DNA of 54,647 bases from Halocaridina rubra (taxonomy: Eukaryota; Arthropoda; Malacostraca; Decapoda; Atyidae): assembly GCA_037179515.1 (NCBI GenBank), contig JAXCGZ010021340.1:1-54647 (forward strand), read 5' to 3'. The notes under the pieces were generated by a model. That model searched no databases. It had not been told where the DNA came from and saw only the letters and a program-made list of their open reading frames with translations. How positions within the stretch are numbered: position 1 is the stretch's first letter; every line of letters starts with the position of its first letter. Positions 37,979 to 49,225 of this stretch are shown here, piece by piece. A program made the position numbers and the translations under genes.

Positions 37979-40518
37979 CAGGAGGTTCTCGATTCACGAC
38001 GGGGTTCCGTTTCTGAAGTGTCGTAATCCAGTTTTCATTTTAAGATGGAACACACATAAATAAGAATCTAGGTCCCTTAACTATACTAAAGATAAATAAT
38101 CTAAAACAGAAACATAATCTAAGTTCATAATCTAAGACATAGAAATAATAATAGTACACTATCCAGTATTGCTTATCTTTACTCGTGTAATCTAAGACAT
38201 AAAAAATAGTAAATATTCACTATACATTATTGCTTACCTCTAGGGTTGCACCCTGGAAGGGATATTGCAAGGGAGGAAGAGACAGACAGGCTTATAAGCA
38301 GGACATAGCTGGAAAAGCAGGTGTTGAAGAGACTGGAGCAGGTGAGTCTGGAGAGGTAAGAGAACCTGCAGCAGATGCTGGAGATACTGGGACAGGTGAG
38401 TCTATAGAGACAGCTGAGGTAGAGGGCACAGGATATGTTGGTGGGGGCTCTACCTTCACGAAAAGTTGGACGAGGTGAGTCTGGAAGGATCCCCTCTTCA
38501 CCTCCCAAATTTCCTTGTAACACAGCAGGGCATCATTGATCACTCTGGCGACCTTAGTGTACCTGGCAGTGTTGGGATCCTGAGCCTCCAGCTTTGCTAA
38601 CCCTTCCTCTATCAGGGTAAAAGATTCTTCCAAGTCCCTGCTTGTAAATCTCTTGGGCTCTGGGCTTGGTATTTCTTCTTCCTCTTCAACTATCTGCTTT
38701 TCCAGTTGAATGAGGTCCACAGGAGAAAACTCCTCTCCATGAGATTCCAGCATATTTGTTACATCATCAGACCCCACATCCAACTTGAGCTCCTAACTCA
38801 GGGTAACAACATTCTTGGTTACAGTGCAACTGTCACCTCAAAGCCATGGAAGTCATTCACCAACTGGGGGCACAGTTTCTTTCATACCCCATTCAAGTTC
38901 GTCTGCTTAACTTCCTCCCAATAATTAACAATATTCTTCACAGCCTGAAGAATATTGTACAACTTCCAAAACTCCTTGAAAGTCAAGTTCTTGTCCTTCT
39001 CAGTTGCCCTGAGAGCCATATCGATTGACTTTCGGAGGTAGTAGGCCTTGAAATTGGCATTGACACTCTGATCCATTGGCTGGAATAGGGAAGTGGTATT
39101 ATGTGGAAAGTAAGCCCCCTTGATATTAGGATGAAAGTCATTCAAATGGGGAGGGTGACCAGGGGCATTGTCCAGCACTTCTGGCTAAAATGGTTGCTGA
39201 ACCAGTCCTCAAATATCTGAAGGGTCATTCAAGCCTTCTTTCTCGACTACTAGATGACTGGCAGTTGACCTTTCCACATGCCCTAGAGTTCCCTTGGATT
39301 TTCTGCCAAGTAAACCAACAAGGGCTTCAGCTTGAAGTGTCCATTAGCATTAGCCCCCATGTGCAAAGTCAATCTCTCCTTGAAGATTTTATGGCCTGGT
39401 GCTGTCTTCTCCTCCTTGGTGATGTAAGAACGACTAGCATACGCATTCAGAACAAGCCAGACTCATCCACATGCAATACTTGTTTGGCACGATAACTCCC
39501 TTCCCTAAATATTTCTGCTAACACATGGGGAAACTCTTTTGCTGCTTTCTCATAACCACTAGCAGCTTCATCTTACACACTTAAGTTATGCATAATAAAA
39601 CAAGTCTTGAAATGCATAAACCAACCCCTACTGGCACAAACTCTTCACTTTCACTCTCTTCTCCCTTTCCCCTTTTCACAGCATCAACCAATCTTCTGAG
39701 CTTTTACCTGTATCAACATGAGGCTCACTGGGATATGCCGTCGATGCTGGTCAGTCACCCAGAGTACTAATAACCTTTCCATTTCGATATTAATGCCACT
39801 ATGCTGCTTAGTAATCACAGTGGACATAATACGAGCAGAACTTTTCACATGTGTAAGGATGCAATCTTTATCCTTAATGATCGTTGTCACGGTCAAATGG
39901 GCTAACCCTTGTGAGCAGCCAGTGTACATAGCAGTTTCTCTTTTCCGAGCAATTTACTATTGCTACTTTAACTTCCATGGTGATGGCTTCCTTTTTTTCG
40001 AAGCACTGCCATATATAAAATCACCAATATGCTTGGAAGGCATAGTACAGATCAGTAACGAAGGATCACGAGTGATACCAATGAAAGAGCGGATGAGCAT
40101 GAAAAATAATTATGGCGTACGAGAATGCGTTGAGTGACGCTTCTTTTTCTGCATCTCAGTCTAATACTTCGTGAAGACATATTCCTTCGCCACACTCAAC
40201 AAACTTTTTTGCATGAAGATCGTATTTATAGCTATGTATTTGGTAATTCTGTAAATACATTAAATTTAATTCCTCCAAATAACCAAATACATAAATAAAT
40301 AAAGCCATTAACTTTATGTATACATATACTACAGTGCTGCAAGTTGTGTATTCAACCACCATTCTCACAAACTGTTAAGCATATTAAGTTAGTATTTGCC
40401 ACACGAACCAAGTTGGTGAAAAAATTGGTTTCTTAATAATTTATTATTAATCTATGGAGCTGGCATCGTAACGGCGAAACATCAAAAGTCGAGGACTACG
40501 TAACCGAAGACCCCCTTG
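37979..40518 (-). mobile_element. Tigger/pogo-like DNA transposon E (2540 bp)
   Basis: Left end CAGGAGGTTCTCGATTCACG at 37979 follows a TA. The right end, read on the opposite strand, is CAAGGGGGTCTTCGGTTACG ending at 40518, followed by TA. The two ends are imperfect inverted repeats. The transposase relic runs on the minus strand (40043 to 38292). This lineage differs from Tigger A-D in its ends and protein. Its distal ~590 bp are repeated at 40528-42365. Confidence 0.8.
38292..40043 (-). pseudogene. Tigger-like transposase, second family, heavily mutated
   Basis: A transposase relic read on the minus strand from the ATG 40041-40043 (MPSKHIGDFIYGSASKKRK). Next come a CENP-B-type HTH (LTVTTIIKDKDCI), STVITKQHSG and the second DNA-binding domain around MERLLVLWVTDQHRRHIPVS. 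Then follow the DDE_1 acids: VLHVDESGLF near 39470, LDNAPGHPPHL near 39170 and QPMDQSVNANF. The acidic C-terminus has MLESHGEEFSP and KRFTSRDLEESFTLIEEGLA, ending near 38292. Stops and shifts are frequent, especially at 39930-40010 and 39180-39600. All three catalytic Asp positions are still readable. Confidence 0.85.
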
Positions 40519-40835
40519 TATTGTTCATAGCAGTTTCTTTTTTCTGAGCATTTTACTATTGCTACTTTAATTTCCATGGTGATGGTTTCCTTTTTTCGAA
40601 GCACTGCCTTATATAAAATCAACAATTTGCTTGGGAGGCATAGTACAGGTCTATAACGAAGGATCACGAGTGATACCAGTGAAAGAGCGGATGAGCATGA
40701 AAAACAATATGGGGTACGAGAATGAGCTGAGTGACGCTTCTTTTTCTGCTTCTCAGTCTAATACTTCGTGAAAACATATTCTTTCGCCACACTCAACAAA
40801 CTTTTTTGCATGAAGACCGTATTTACGGCTATGTA

Positions 40836-42073
40836 CACCTAGTTCTCAGAATAATGCGGAGATAGGTTCTCAGAAGTGCTGGGTAAATGGAAATCGCGTG
40901 AAAAAACGAGTCTTTTTCCATAGTAAACAACGATAGAGGGCATAGGTCGTTCCACAACTGTCCATAGACACACTTTACCAAAGATATAAGATAGGTAAAA
41001 CATATTTTATAAGTACATAACAAAGCAGGAAGACCTGTAGTTATTTATATTAACATGCAAAAGTGTACAGTATAAAAGATATACAGATTTACTGTACAGT
41101 AAACAAATTAATGCACTCTATTATGGCGTTGGCAACAGGCATACACTGAAACGTGCATGGTGGCCAGTGTTGCCAGATAAAGCTCATGTTTTTATTTTCA
41201 AATGTATGGTACATTTTAAGATATATATTAATTACAAGATGGTAGTACTGTAATTTAACTAAAAATGTACTTCATCTTTAAGATACTTGAAATAACTTAC
41301 TAGTTTACATGTATATTATTTATATTTATCATTTATCTCATTCATCCATTCTGGCAACACTGATGGTGGCAGTGAGGACGAGGATGCAAACGTTTTGTCA
41401 CACTTCCACATCAGCTGATGCACCCTTGCATGCTATTTCCCTGATGATATTATATTGAAAGTATGTTTGCTGTTTGTTCTTAATGCTTATTTTCAATTAT
41501 CTTCATAATATTCGATCGCATTAAGCGATAGAAGAGGAGTAGGTTGCGGGAGAACGAACCTCTATCGGCCAACGTTTTGTTACTTCCTTATCAGCTGATC
41601 ACCCTCACATGCTATTTCCCTGACGATATTATATTAAAAATATGTTGCTGTTTGTTCTTAATGCTTTTTTTCAATTTTCTTCACAATATCCTATCGCATT
41701 AAGAGGTAGAAAAGGAGTAGAATGCGGGAGAACGAACCTCTGTCGGCAAACGTTTTGTTACTTCCGTATCAGCTGATCCACCCTCACACGCTATTTCCCT
41801 GACGATATTATATTGAAAATATGTTTGCTGTTTGTTCTTAATGCTTTTTTCAATTTTCTTCATAATATCCGATTGCATTAAGTGGTAGAAGAGGAGGAGG
41901 ATGGCGGAAAAGTGCCTCCGAGGTGGTTGATTATTTACTAAAATGAAAAAAAAAAAATCGAATTTTTTTGCATGGGGGTTATTTGCGAATTTTGTATTTT
42001 TTTACCTTTATTTTTTGGGGGCGTTATTGCAATTTCGCGGTTAAAAAAAAACGCGGAAAAAAGGAACAAGGTG
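40836..42073. mobile_element. 1238-bp non-autonomous element with TA target duplication
   Basis: Termini are CACCTAGTTC at 40836 and, on the other strand, CACCTTGTTCC ending at 42073, each flanked by TA. The undisrupted copy of the same locus (CTATGTATTTGG near 40236) has a single TA, so insertion with TA duplication is seen directly. It has no ORF. The interior includes ~180-bp tandem repeats and a Ts/As-rich GCGG/CCGC subterminal pattern. The TA target suggests a Tc1/mariner or related transposase acting in trans. Confidence 0.8.
41388..41925. repeat. ~180-bp minisatellite, three units
   Basis: The anchor AACGTTTTGT occurs at 41389, 41571 and 41749 (spacings 182 and 178). Each unit carries TCAGCTGAT, a TATTTCCCTGAYGATATTAT block and a GCATTAAGNGGTAGAA block. 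It lies inside the TA-flanked element. Confidence 0.9.
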
Positions 42074-42365
42074 TATTTGGTAATTCTGTAAATACATTAA
42101 ATTTAATTCCTTCAAATAACCAAATACATAAATAAATAAAGCCATTAACTTTATATATACATATACAACAGTGCTAAAAGCTGTGTATTCGTCCACCATT
42201 CTCACAAGCTGTTCAGCGTATGAAGTTAGTATTTGCCACACAAACCAAGTAGGTCAAAAAATTGATTTATCAATAATTTATTACTAATCTGTGGAGCCTG
42301 CATCGTAACGGCGAAACATCAAAAGCCGAGGACCACGTAAACCGAGGACCCCCTTGTATTGTTCA

Positions 42366-42962
42366 TGCAGTGTATGTGTTCTATTTTATATATGTAGAGC
42401 ATTGTCCATTTAATGGAAAGTTCACTTGTTTTGTATAAATGTTGAAAATATTAAAGAACGAGTTTAGGAGTTCAGAAAATAAGAAATTAGGCCATGTATC
42501 GTGTGTGTTTACTATTAAAGTGTGAAGATCATACATAGTTCTGTTTATGATAAATTTTAAGGTTTTAGATTAAAAAAGTTTAAGACAAAAATATAATTTG
42601 TTCAATTGGTGTATTTTCTATTACATTATAAGAGTTTTACAAACATGTTGAAAAAAGTTTGTTAAAATTTGTTTTCTTCATACGCTTCGATACATATGAA
42701 GAGATATTAATGCATCTATATCCTCGTATGCTCTGTTGCTTATAAATTACCTGAAGCTGAGTCAACCACAGCAGCAATTGAGTGCATGTGGCACATGCTG
42801 CCTAGAAATAGAGTTAAAGAGTCAAACAGAAAGTTTGTGTGTGTCCATGCATGTGGATGAAAACTATCTCCTGAACTTTCTGGCCGACAGGGCTCTGAAC
42901 AGGCAACCCACACATGTACATATGTCACATGACTGAAGGTATTTTTTTTTCACGTAGGACAT
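42366..42962. other. Unassigned intron sequence
   Basis: No gene recognised. A short ORF at 42736-42936 has no identifiable motif. Confidence 0.4.
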
Positions 42963-43479
42963 GACTGACTGTAATGGGACTGTTTTAGGGATGGATCCAC
43001 TTCAAATAGTTTCTTCAACACTAGGTCTGTTAGAAACAAATTGTCTGAACACTATGGTTGCATTGCTACAGAACATTTAGACACTGTAGCCATTGCAGAA
43101 TCTTTGGATTCATATCGATACTAGGGATTTTATTGGAGAATTTGAAGTTCCTAGTTATAAAATGTTCCACAAAGCCCTTACTGCCTAAAAATTGGTCTGG
43201 GTTTTAATGTATGCCAGAGAAACATTAAATCCAATTGACTGCAAAATTGGACTACATTCAGAGGCAGTTCCTTTATAGAAACAGAGATTGTTCTTATGTT
43301 ATATAATTCTTTAATATGCCCACTTTGGAATGTACAGTGTTGTTTTGGTCACCTAGACTTAGGAAAGGCAGAGATCGACTTGAAAGAGTTCTGGAAATAG
43401 CTATAAAACTTGTCTCATCTATAGGAGACTTAGTTACCATTATTGACTTATGGCTCTGGGACGGTGTTCATTGGAAACT
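42963..43479 (+). pseudogene. CR1-like endonuclease, N-terminal half
   Basis: A decayed AP-endonuclease N-terminus of the CR1-like type. NTRSVRNKLSEHYG is followed by LDTVAIAESLD (the Asn and Glu motifs), then DFIGEFEVPSYKMFHKAL. After frame changes come FWSPRLRKGRD, RVLEIAIK and VTIIDLWLWDGVHWKL, a degraded GDFNY motif. It stops where the minus-strand gypsy LTR begins. The endonuclease C-terminus in the same orientation resumes at about 49226. The two are plausibly one element split by the gypsy insertion. Confidence 0.6.
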
Positions 43480-43857
43480 TGTAAACTAAATATGCTTGTG
43501 GCTATTTGTCAAATTTTATTTAGAAAAGACGATGATCACCCTATCTGAAAGAGATATAAGCAGAAAAAAATTATAGAATATAAAGTTACAATTGTGGATA
43601 ATGTTTTATGCCCCCCCTAAGTCTTGATGTAATTCTGCATGGTATCATAAGAATGGCGTGAAGACTTAAAGGGTGAAATTATCAGCTTGGTGCATAATTA
43701 CAGCAAGCAGATATAACTAAAGTTCATGTGTATCTATATCGAATGCGCCCAGTATAAATATATTTGTTCAGGTTCAGTTAGCATGTACAAAAATACATTG
43801 ACAACATGTATGTCCATATAGCGAGCTGTACAGGAGTCACTGCTGACTCAATGTACA
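43480..43857 (-). repeat. Ty3/gypsy 3' LTR
   Basis: On the minus strand it starts TGTACATTGAGTCAG at 43857, just after a purine-rich AAGTGAAAATAA, and ends TTTACA at 43480. About 115 bp at its U5 end (43492-43605) match 48958-49092 near the gag start, identifying the two as LTRs. Confidence 0.7.
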
Positions 43858-43863
43858 TTATTT

Positions 43864-45515
43864 TCACTTATGACGGGATGGGCGACGTGTGCTGATTTTG
43901 TCGCCCGGGCTGTTACCGATTGCAGTAGGTTCTGTTGTTAATTCTGTAAGCCCCGGTTTATTGTGGGGTCGTAGACGGCTCAGCATGCAGGGAATTGGGT
44001 GAACTGTATCAGGCTGGATATGTATAGGCTTAGGTGATGTGAGGAGACATGGTTCCTCACTTGTGGATGGGGGATTTGATGTTGCCTGCTCAGTTTGGGA
44101 ATTGGGCATCTGGGGTGTGGTGACAACTGGGCTGTTTAATAATGTGGGTTCTTGTAAACCAGTTTGAAGGTGCACTTTGAGAAGGTTCCAATCTGTATCT
44201 AGAGCAGCTGGCTTTTGTTTTTTTAGGCGTCAGACTAGTGTTTGAATGTTGATTGCAATCAAGTCTATACACTGGGTTCCCAGTAAATGGTGTCTGCACA
44301 AGGTCATCTGTGATTGAGCGCCTCGGTTTAACTGGCTGGTACAGTGCGTATTTTCTCAGAAATTTTCTGCTGCGGAGAGTAACATGTCCGGAGCCATTAA
44401 TACGGATGACATATTGGTCAAACTGTCGAACCTCTATGACCAAGCCGGTTTTGTCCCATTTTAAGGGATGAGGGCCTATTTGATTTTGGATGCACACATG
44501 GTCACCAACAGTCAGTGGCACAAGCTGTTTTGTGTGCTCTCCCCATCTCCGCAGCTCTCTGATGACGGTTGCGTAAGGCTGTCTCACGAGCATCCAAGGC
44601 ATCCTGCCATGTTTGGTGTGCCCTGTATTTTCCAGGGAGTATAGGTATAAAGTCCTTGACGGGCTTCCAAAGATGCACATTGCTGGAGACATCTTCGTAG
44701 CAGGATCTGGTGTTTCTGTACTGTAAGATGGCGAGTTGTACAGCATCAGTGTCCAATGCTCCATCTGGACCTGTATTGTCTGTGAGCAGTCTTTTGACTG
44801 TCTTGACAGCCACCTCAGCACAAAAGTTGCTATGGGGGAAGGCCACAAAGAACAGTCTGTGTTATACTTCCCAGTCCTTCAGGAATCGCTGTGTTTCATG
44901 AACCATGAACTCTCGGCCCCCATCAGAGGCAAGCTCGTCAGGGATTCCGTAAGTGACGAATGTTCAATGCAGACTCCTGATGAGGCCTTTGTGTCCTTCA
45001 GCTCTTTCGATAATGGACCAGTTTGAATATCTGTCCACAATGACAAGATAATTGCAACCTTTATGATTGAAGTAGTCGGCGCCCATACACTGGAACAGAT
45101 AAGATGCGAGGAGTAGTGGAGTTGGGGGAGCGCTAGGCTGAGATGGAGCCATACAATTGTAATGAATGCATTTGTTGCATGTGGCATTGATGATTGATGT
45201 GATCCTAGGCCAAAAGACGGATGATTCTGCTCTAGCCAACATTGCAGAAACTCCTTGGTGGGCCGAGTGGAGAGCATTAATGATGTGACCTCGTAGACTT
45301 GGAGGGATAACAATCCTGTCCCTGTAAACCATGACCCCGTCAGTGGTAGAGAGGTGTCTTCTGAACTGGTGATATTCTTGTAGGTGGGACGGTTGATCTT
45401 GAGCTGCATTGGGCATTCCGTATTCAATCGAGGAGGCCAAATCGTTCATTTGTTCATCACTTGCTGTTGCCAGTCGGACTGCAAGCTGGACAAGACTAAT
45501 ATAGATGAATACCAC
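43864..45515 (-). pseudogene. Ty3/gypsy integrase and C-terminal tail
   Basis: The integrase joins cDNA to host DNA. The HHCC zinc finger reads HSAHQGVSAMLARAES, then CNKCIHYNC. The catalytic core shows GADYFNHKGCNYLVIVDR (first Asp), ASDGGREF (second Asp, near 44930) and AEVAVKTVKRLL (Glu). LVPLTVGDHVCIQNQIG and WDKTGLVIEV form the SH3-like C-terminal domain. A long basic, Ser/Pro-rich tail continues to 43864. Frames change near 44965, 44850 and 44500. The active-site acids are all present. Confidence 0.85.
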
Positions 45516-47010
45516 ACTGCCATATCTAAATTGTCTTCTGACGATCCCTGGTGTGCGTTTATCTCGCTGTAAATATTGGCAATGTCATCAGGGAGTGCTA
45601 GCTGTGGAGGGTTGATTGGACCCGAGGGATGGCGTGATATTGCATCCAGAGCTTTGTGTTTGATACCAGGGACGTGGACCATTTGGAATTTATAGCACAG
45701 TGTCCGTTCTGTGAGGTTTCTCAAGCGAGAGTTTGATATTTGATCCAGGGATCTATCGCCCAACACCTTTAATAGTGGTTTGTGATCAACTGCAATGAGA
45801 AGAGTGCCGCATCCAAAGACAAAGAATCTAACCTTGTCGAGGGCATATGCTACCGCTAAGGCCTCTCCCTCCACTTGGGCATACCAAGATTCAGCTGAGT
45901 TGGTAAATCTGCTTCCTACAAGAGTAACTTCCATCCATCTGGGCAGCCAAATGGTTGAATTTTTGCACATGCACAGTACTTTTGAAATAACCAGAAGCCA
46001 ATGCCCAGTTTTGACCAATCTGTTGCAAGGCTGGTGGGTTTTGTTTTGTCAAATATACAGACTCCTTCTTCAATCTCATTGATGATGACCTGTTTGGATT
46101 CCTCAAAAATTTCATCCAGTTGAGGTGTCCAAGTGAAGGGAGTACCTGGTTTCAGGAGCTGGCAAAAGGCTTGTGTCCTTTTCGCTACACTGAAGGCATA
46201 CGATACTTGATTGAGGAGACCAAACCAAGACCGAATGTCAGTGATGTTTCTTGGTGTTGGGAAGTTCCTGATTGCATCCAGGTATTTGCTGCATGGGCGA
46301 ATGGTGTCCGATGTTATTTCAAAACTGGCGAATGTGACGTCATCTGCAGCAAAGACGAATTGATTCTTGGTCTACGTGATGCCGTTGTTGCCACAAACAT
46401 CAAGCTACTCAACAACCTGCCAGAAGCTCTGCTGAATGGTTTCAGACCACAGTAGAGCATTATCAACACTTAGTGTTGTTGGAAATATTAGCGACAATTT
46501 CGTCATAATGGCGGGTGTAGCCATCACCAGAGGCGATGTAGCCTTGGGGTGCTACACGGTATCTGTACCTTCACCATAGGGTGATAAAGGCAGTCAGGTG
46601 TCTGTTCTGATTACACAGTGGTACACTATGATAACCATTCCATGCCTCAAGCACTGTTTTCTTCTTCCCATGAGATACTGATCAAGCTTGATGGAATGGT
46701 GACCAAGTGTGATGGGTTTCACAAGTTGTATGGGGTGTTGAGTGCTTAAAAATCCACTGTCCGGCATGGTTTGCCATCTTTTTTGGGGCAAATGACCATG
46801 CGGTGGCATCAGGCTATAGGTTTGCCAATTGGTACTTGTTCTATTACACCCAAGTTAACATCCTGATCAAGTCCAGCTTTGACTTCTTCCTGCCAATGCA
46901 GTGGAACTGGAATTGGAGTGTGATGGGCGGCTGGGGTTGCCTCTGAGTCAACTTGAAGTTTCATGGGTGGGCTGTCCATTATAGTTAGAGTTTTGTGTTC
47001 AGACATGTTA
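45446..47010 (-). pseudogene. Ty3/gypsy reverse transcriptase and RNase H
   Basis: RT begins after MDSPPMKLQVD. It shows VPLHWQEEVKAGLDQDV, LGVIEQVPIGKP and HRMVICPKKDGKPCRTVDF; then many stops follow. The catalytic region near 46470 reads VDNALLWS, where family members have a DD pair, so the second Asp appears lost. RNase H (46018-45446) is cleaner: AQVEGEALAVAYALDKVRFF, VDHKPLL and VHVPGIKHKALDAISRHP. The middle of RT (46810-46020) is badly frameshifted, so domain edges are approximate. Confidence 0.8.
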
Positions 47011-47110
47011 AATATGCTAGCAGAGTAGTACTCTATCGGCTACTGACGGAGACTCTCGATTTTCCTCAGTGGCTGGGAAGGGTAAGGAACTTGGGCGTTT
47101 TGGTAGTTCC

Positions 47111-47329
47111 TGCGAGGGTGCATCAGCTGATGTGGAAGTGTGACAAAACGTTTGCATCCTCGTCCTCACTGCCACCATCAGTGTTGCCAGAATGGATGAA
47201 TGAGATAAATGATAAATATAAATAATATACATGTAAACTAGTAAGTTATTTCAAGTATCTTAAAGATGAAGTACATTTTTAGTTAAATTACAGTACTACC
47301 ATCTTGTAATTAATATATATCTTAAAATG
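47111..47329 (-). repeat. 219-bp inverted copy of a segment of the TA-flanked element
   Basis: It is the reverse complement of 41212-41430 with one mismatch (47115 versus 41426). It interrupts the gypsy pol between protease and RT. It carries no terminal repeats or obvious target duplication and matches only an internal part of the source element. Confidence 0.9.
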
Positions 47330-47826
47330 AAACTGGGGTACTGCCAATCTTGGAGCTGGTGGATGTTGCAGTTTGTGAATCAGTACCCTTCCTGGTCTCG
47401 CCAGTGGATGGGAAGTGTGTGGATATCAGGCCCAATTCAGTGCCAGCATCATGAGATAAAAAAAATTTGTTAAGAGCCGTCTGTGATATATACGAGTTGC
47501 CGTGTGGTAAGCTTCTTACCACTATCAGATATTCCTGTGATCCTTAAAATGATGGCACGAAGGATTTTAATATTCGCGTTGTTGGCTACATGCATCTTCA
47601 TGCATACAGGAAGTATGTCCTTCATAGACATGCCCAGTTGTCGGATTATCTGAACACCAGCCAAATAGCTCTGACAACCTATGTCGGCCATGACTGATAT
47701 AGGCGAGGCTTTGATGGGTGCAGTGAGGCGTGCACCCAGGGCCTTGCAATCTTCCTCTTGTGCTGACGCAAGCAGCTGGATGAAGGGCTGAGGTTTGGAG
47801 GATCTACGTACCCATCTGTCACTCAA
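47330..47826 (-). pseudogene. Ty3/gypsy aspartic protease
   Basis: A retropepsin-like domain with the active-site region SVMADIGCQSYLAG, where DTG is replaced by DIG. MKMHVANNANIKILRAIILR (the flap and hydrophobic core) and LVYITDGS follow. After a frameshift near 47470 the frame continues as FFLSHDAGTELGLI. It lies between the zinc-knuckle region and RT, as in Ty3/gypsy Pol. The substitution in the catalytic triad would abolish activity. Confidence 0.75.
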
Positions 47827-47865
47827 GTGGTTGTATAGGTGATGATCCAGGGTAATATTACTTGA

Positions 47866-48901
47866 CTAGTGGCTCTGAACTGAGGTGATAGTGCTGAGGG
47901 TCTCGAACAGAGCGCCCTCCATCTCGTTGTGATTGATCTCTGAGCAGCATTCTGTTGACCGTTCATAGGAAACCTTAGGGACTTTTTTGTTTTTGTCCTT
48001 ATTACGACACATGTGATGAAAATGATGTTCGATGTGACAGTTCTTGCATCTGTGAGAGTATGCTGGACAATCCTTTTGCCTAATCCAGGACGGTGCTTTG
48101 AATCCGTGTCCCTTTTTACCACAGTATGTACAGCTTCTGAGCTCGCCTTGTTGGTGCATCTTTCTTGGTACGTGTGTAAGTGCTTCTTGCAGCTTGAGCA
48201 CCTTGTGATTCATGAAGTCGGAGTGCTTACCGTTTGTCTGCTTTCTTTGACTTAACAATCTGAAGAACTTCCTCAAAAGACATGTTTTGGTTGGAATCAC
48301 CAAGAAGATCTAGTTGTATCTTGGTCTGCTATGCTCCGTGAGAGAACGTCTCTCTTGAAATGCTGTCTATGTAGTCAACATTGGTGTTGCAGTTTGGGCA
48401 TTTCACTGAAAACTTGAAAACACTAGCTTGACCCCGAATATGGGCACCAAATGAGCAGATGAGTTCATCTCTGTCTTGATGCATGTCATGGAGGGCTACT
48501 CTGGCTACCATTGCATTCTCTTGCTGCACTGCTAGTTTTTTCATGGACTCAAGGACCTCTTTTTCACTCTTGTTGGTGAGGCTGCCCCCAGCAGCTTCGG
48601 TGAGGTCTTTTCTGAGATCTTCACAGCACTTCAAAAGTTGGATAACTTTGTCAGTGCTCATCAATTGCATGGCAGTGACGTACTCCTGCCATCGTGTCAA
48701 GAAGTATTCCCATTCTTCGCTGGTGCCTGCAGCAGCCACTGATTGATGTTTGACTTTCTCAACCTTAGCTGCTGCAGGAACTTGTGCTGTGAGTACATGG
48801 TGGCTCGCATGGAGGGTTGTAAGCAATTTTGTGGCCAAGGCTTCGGAAACACCCTTTGTACTGTATACAGAGTTGGGGATTGAGCACTGAACGACTGGCA
48901 T
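47866..48901 (-). pseudogene. Ty3/gypsy gag with zinc knuckles
   Basis: A Gag-like protein. The probable start is the ATG at 48899-48901 (MPVVQCSIPN), followed by an Ala/Lys-rich segment and an alpha-helical capsid-like part (EWEYFLTRWQEYVTAMQL, LLKCCEDLRKDLTEAAG). A lone Cys pair (CPNCNTN) precedes a stop at 48329. After a frame change at about 48300 come CTYCGKKGHGFKAP and CKNCHIEHHFHHMC, two CCHC-type knuckles for RNA binding. Frame ends near 47866. Confidence 0.8.
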
Positions 48902-48946
48902 GTGGTGGTCAGTCACTCTTTTTGTAAGCTGTCTCTACTCACAGTG

Positions 48947-49092
48947 TGATCATAAATAAGCTTGCGGCTATTTGTCAAATTTTATTTAGAAAAGACAATG
49001 ATCAAACTATCTGAAAAAGATATAAGCTGAAAGAAAATTATAGAATATAAACATAGACATAAAATAAAGTTACAATTGTGGGTAATGTTCTA
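48947..49092 (-). repeat. Ty3/gypsy 5' LTR, U5-side remnant
   Basis: It matches 43492-43605 of the 3' LTR (shared string GGCTATTTGTCAAATTTTAT), with a small insertion near 49070. Similarity stops at 49092, so the U3/R part is lost. Confidence 0.65.
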
Positions 49093-49225
49093 CAAACAGA
49101 GAGTTGAGCTCATTGAAGTATTTAACATACTGAATGTGTTTGACATTGTTAAAGCAATAATATTTCAGTATGAATGTGAGTTACTCATCCTGTCCTTGCA
49201 ACACACACACATGTACGGACACCAA

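Larger units (their letters stand above)
39931..42365. repeat. Tandem duplication of the distal end of Tigger E
   Basis: The segment 39931-40527, including the transposase N-terminus, right terminal repeat and 8 bp of flank (TTGTTCAT), recurs as 40528-40835 plus 42074-42365. The second copy is interrupted by a 1238-bp insertion. The junctions share the string CAT. The copies differ at roughly one base in ten by eye, so the duplication is old. Confidence 0.85.
43480..49092 (-). mobile_element. Ty3/gypsy LTR retrotransposon, degraded, minus orientation
   Basis: In minus orientation it has a partial 5' LTR (48947-49092), gag with zinc knuckles, aspartic protease, RT, RNase H, integrase and a complete-looking 3' LTR (43480-43857). 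The order PR-RT-RNase H-IN is the Ty3/gypsy one. Many frameshifts and stops are present, and a 219-bp foreign segment interrupts the protease-RT junction. The distal part of the 5' LTR is missing, so no flanking target duplication could be tested. Confidence 0.85.

Noticed and set aside
43864..44175. Separate Pro/Thr/Ser-rich protein
   Set aside because: It is the low-complexity tail of the gypsy integrase reading frame, not an independent gene.
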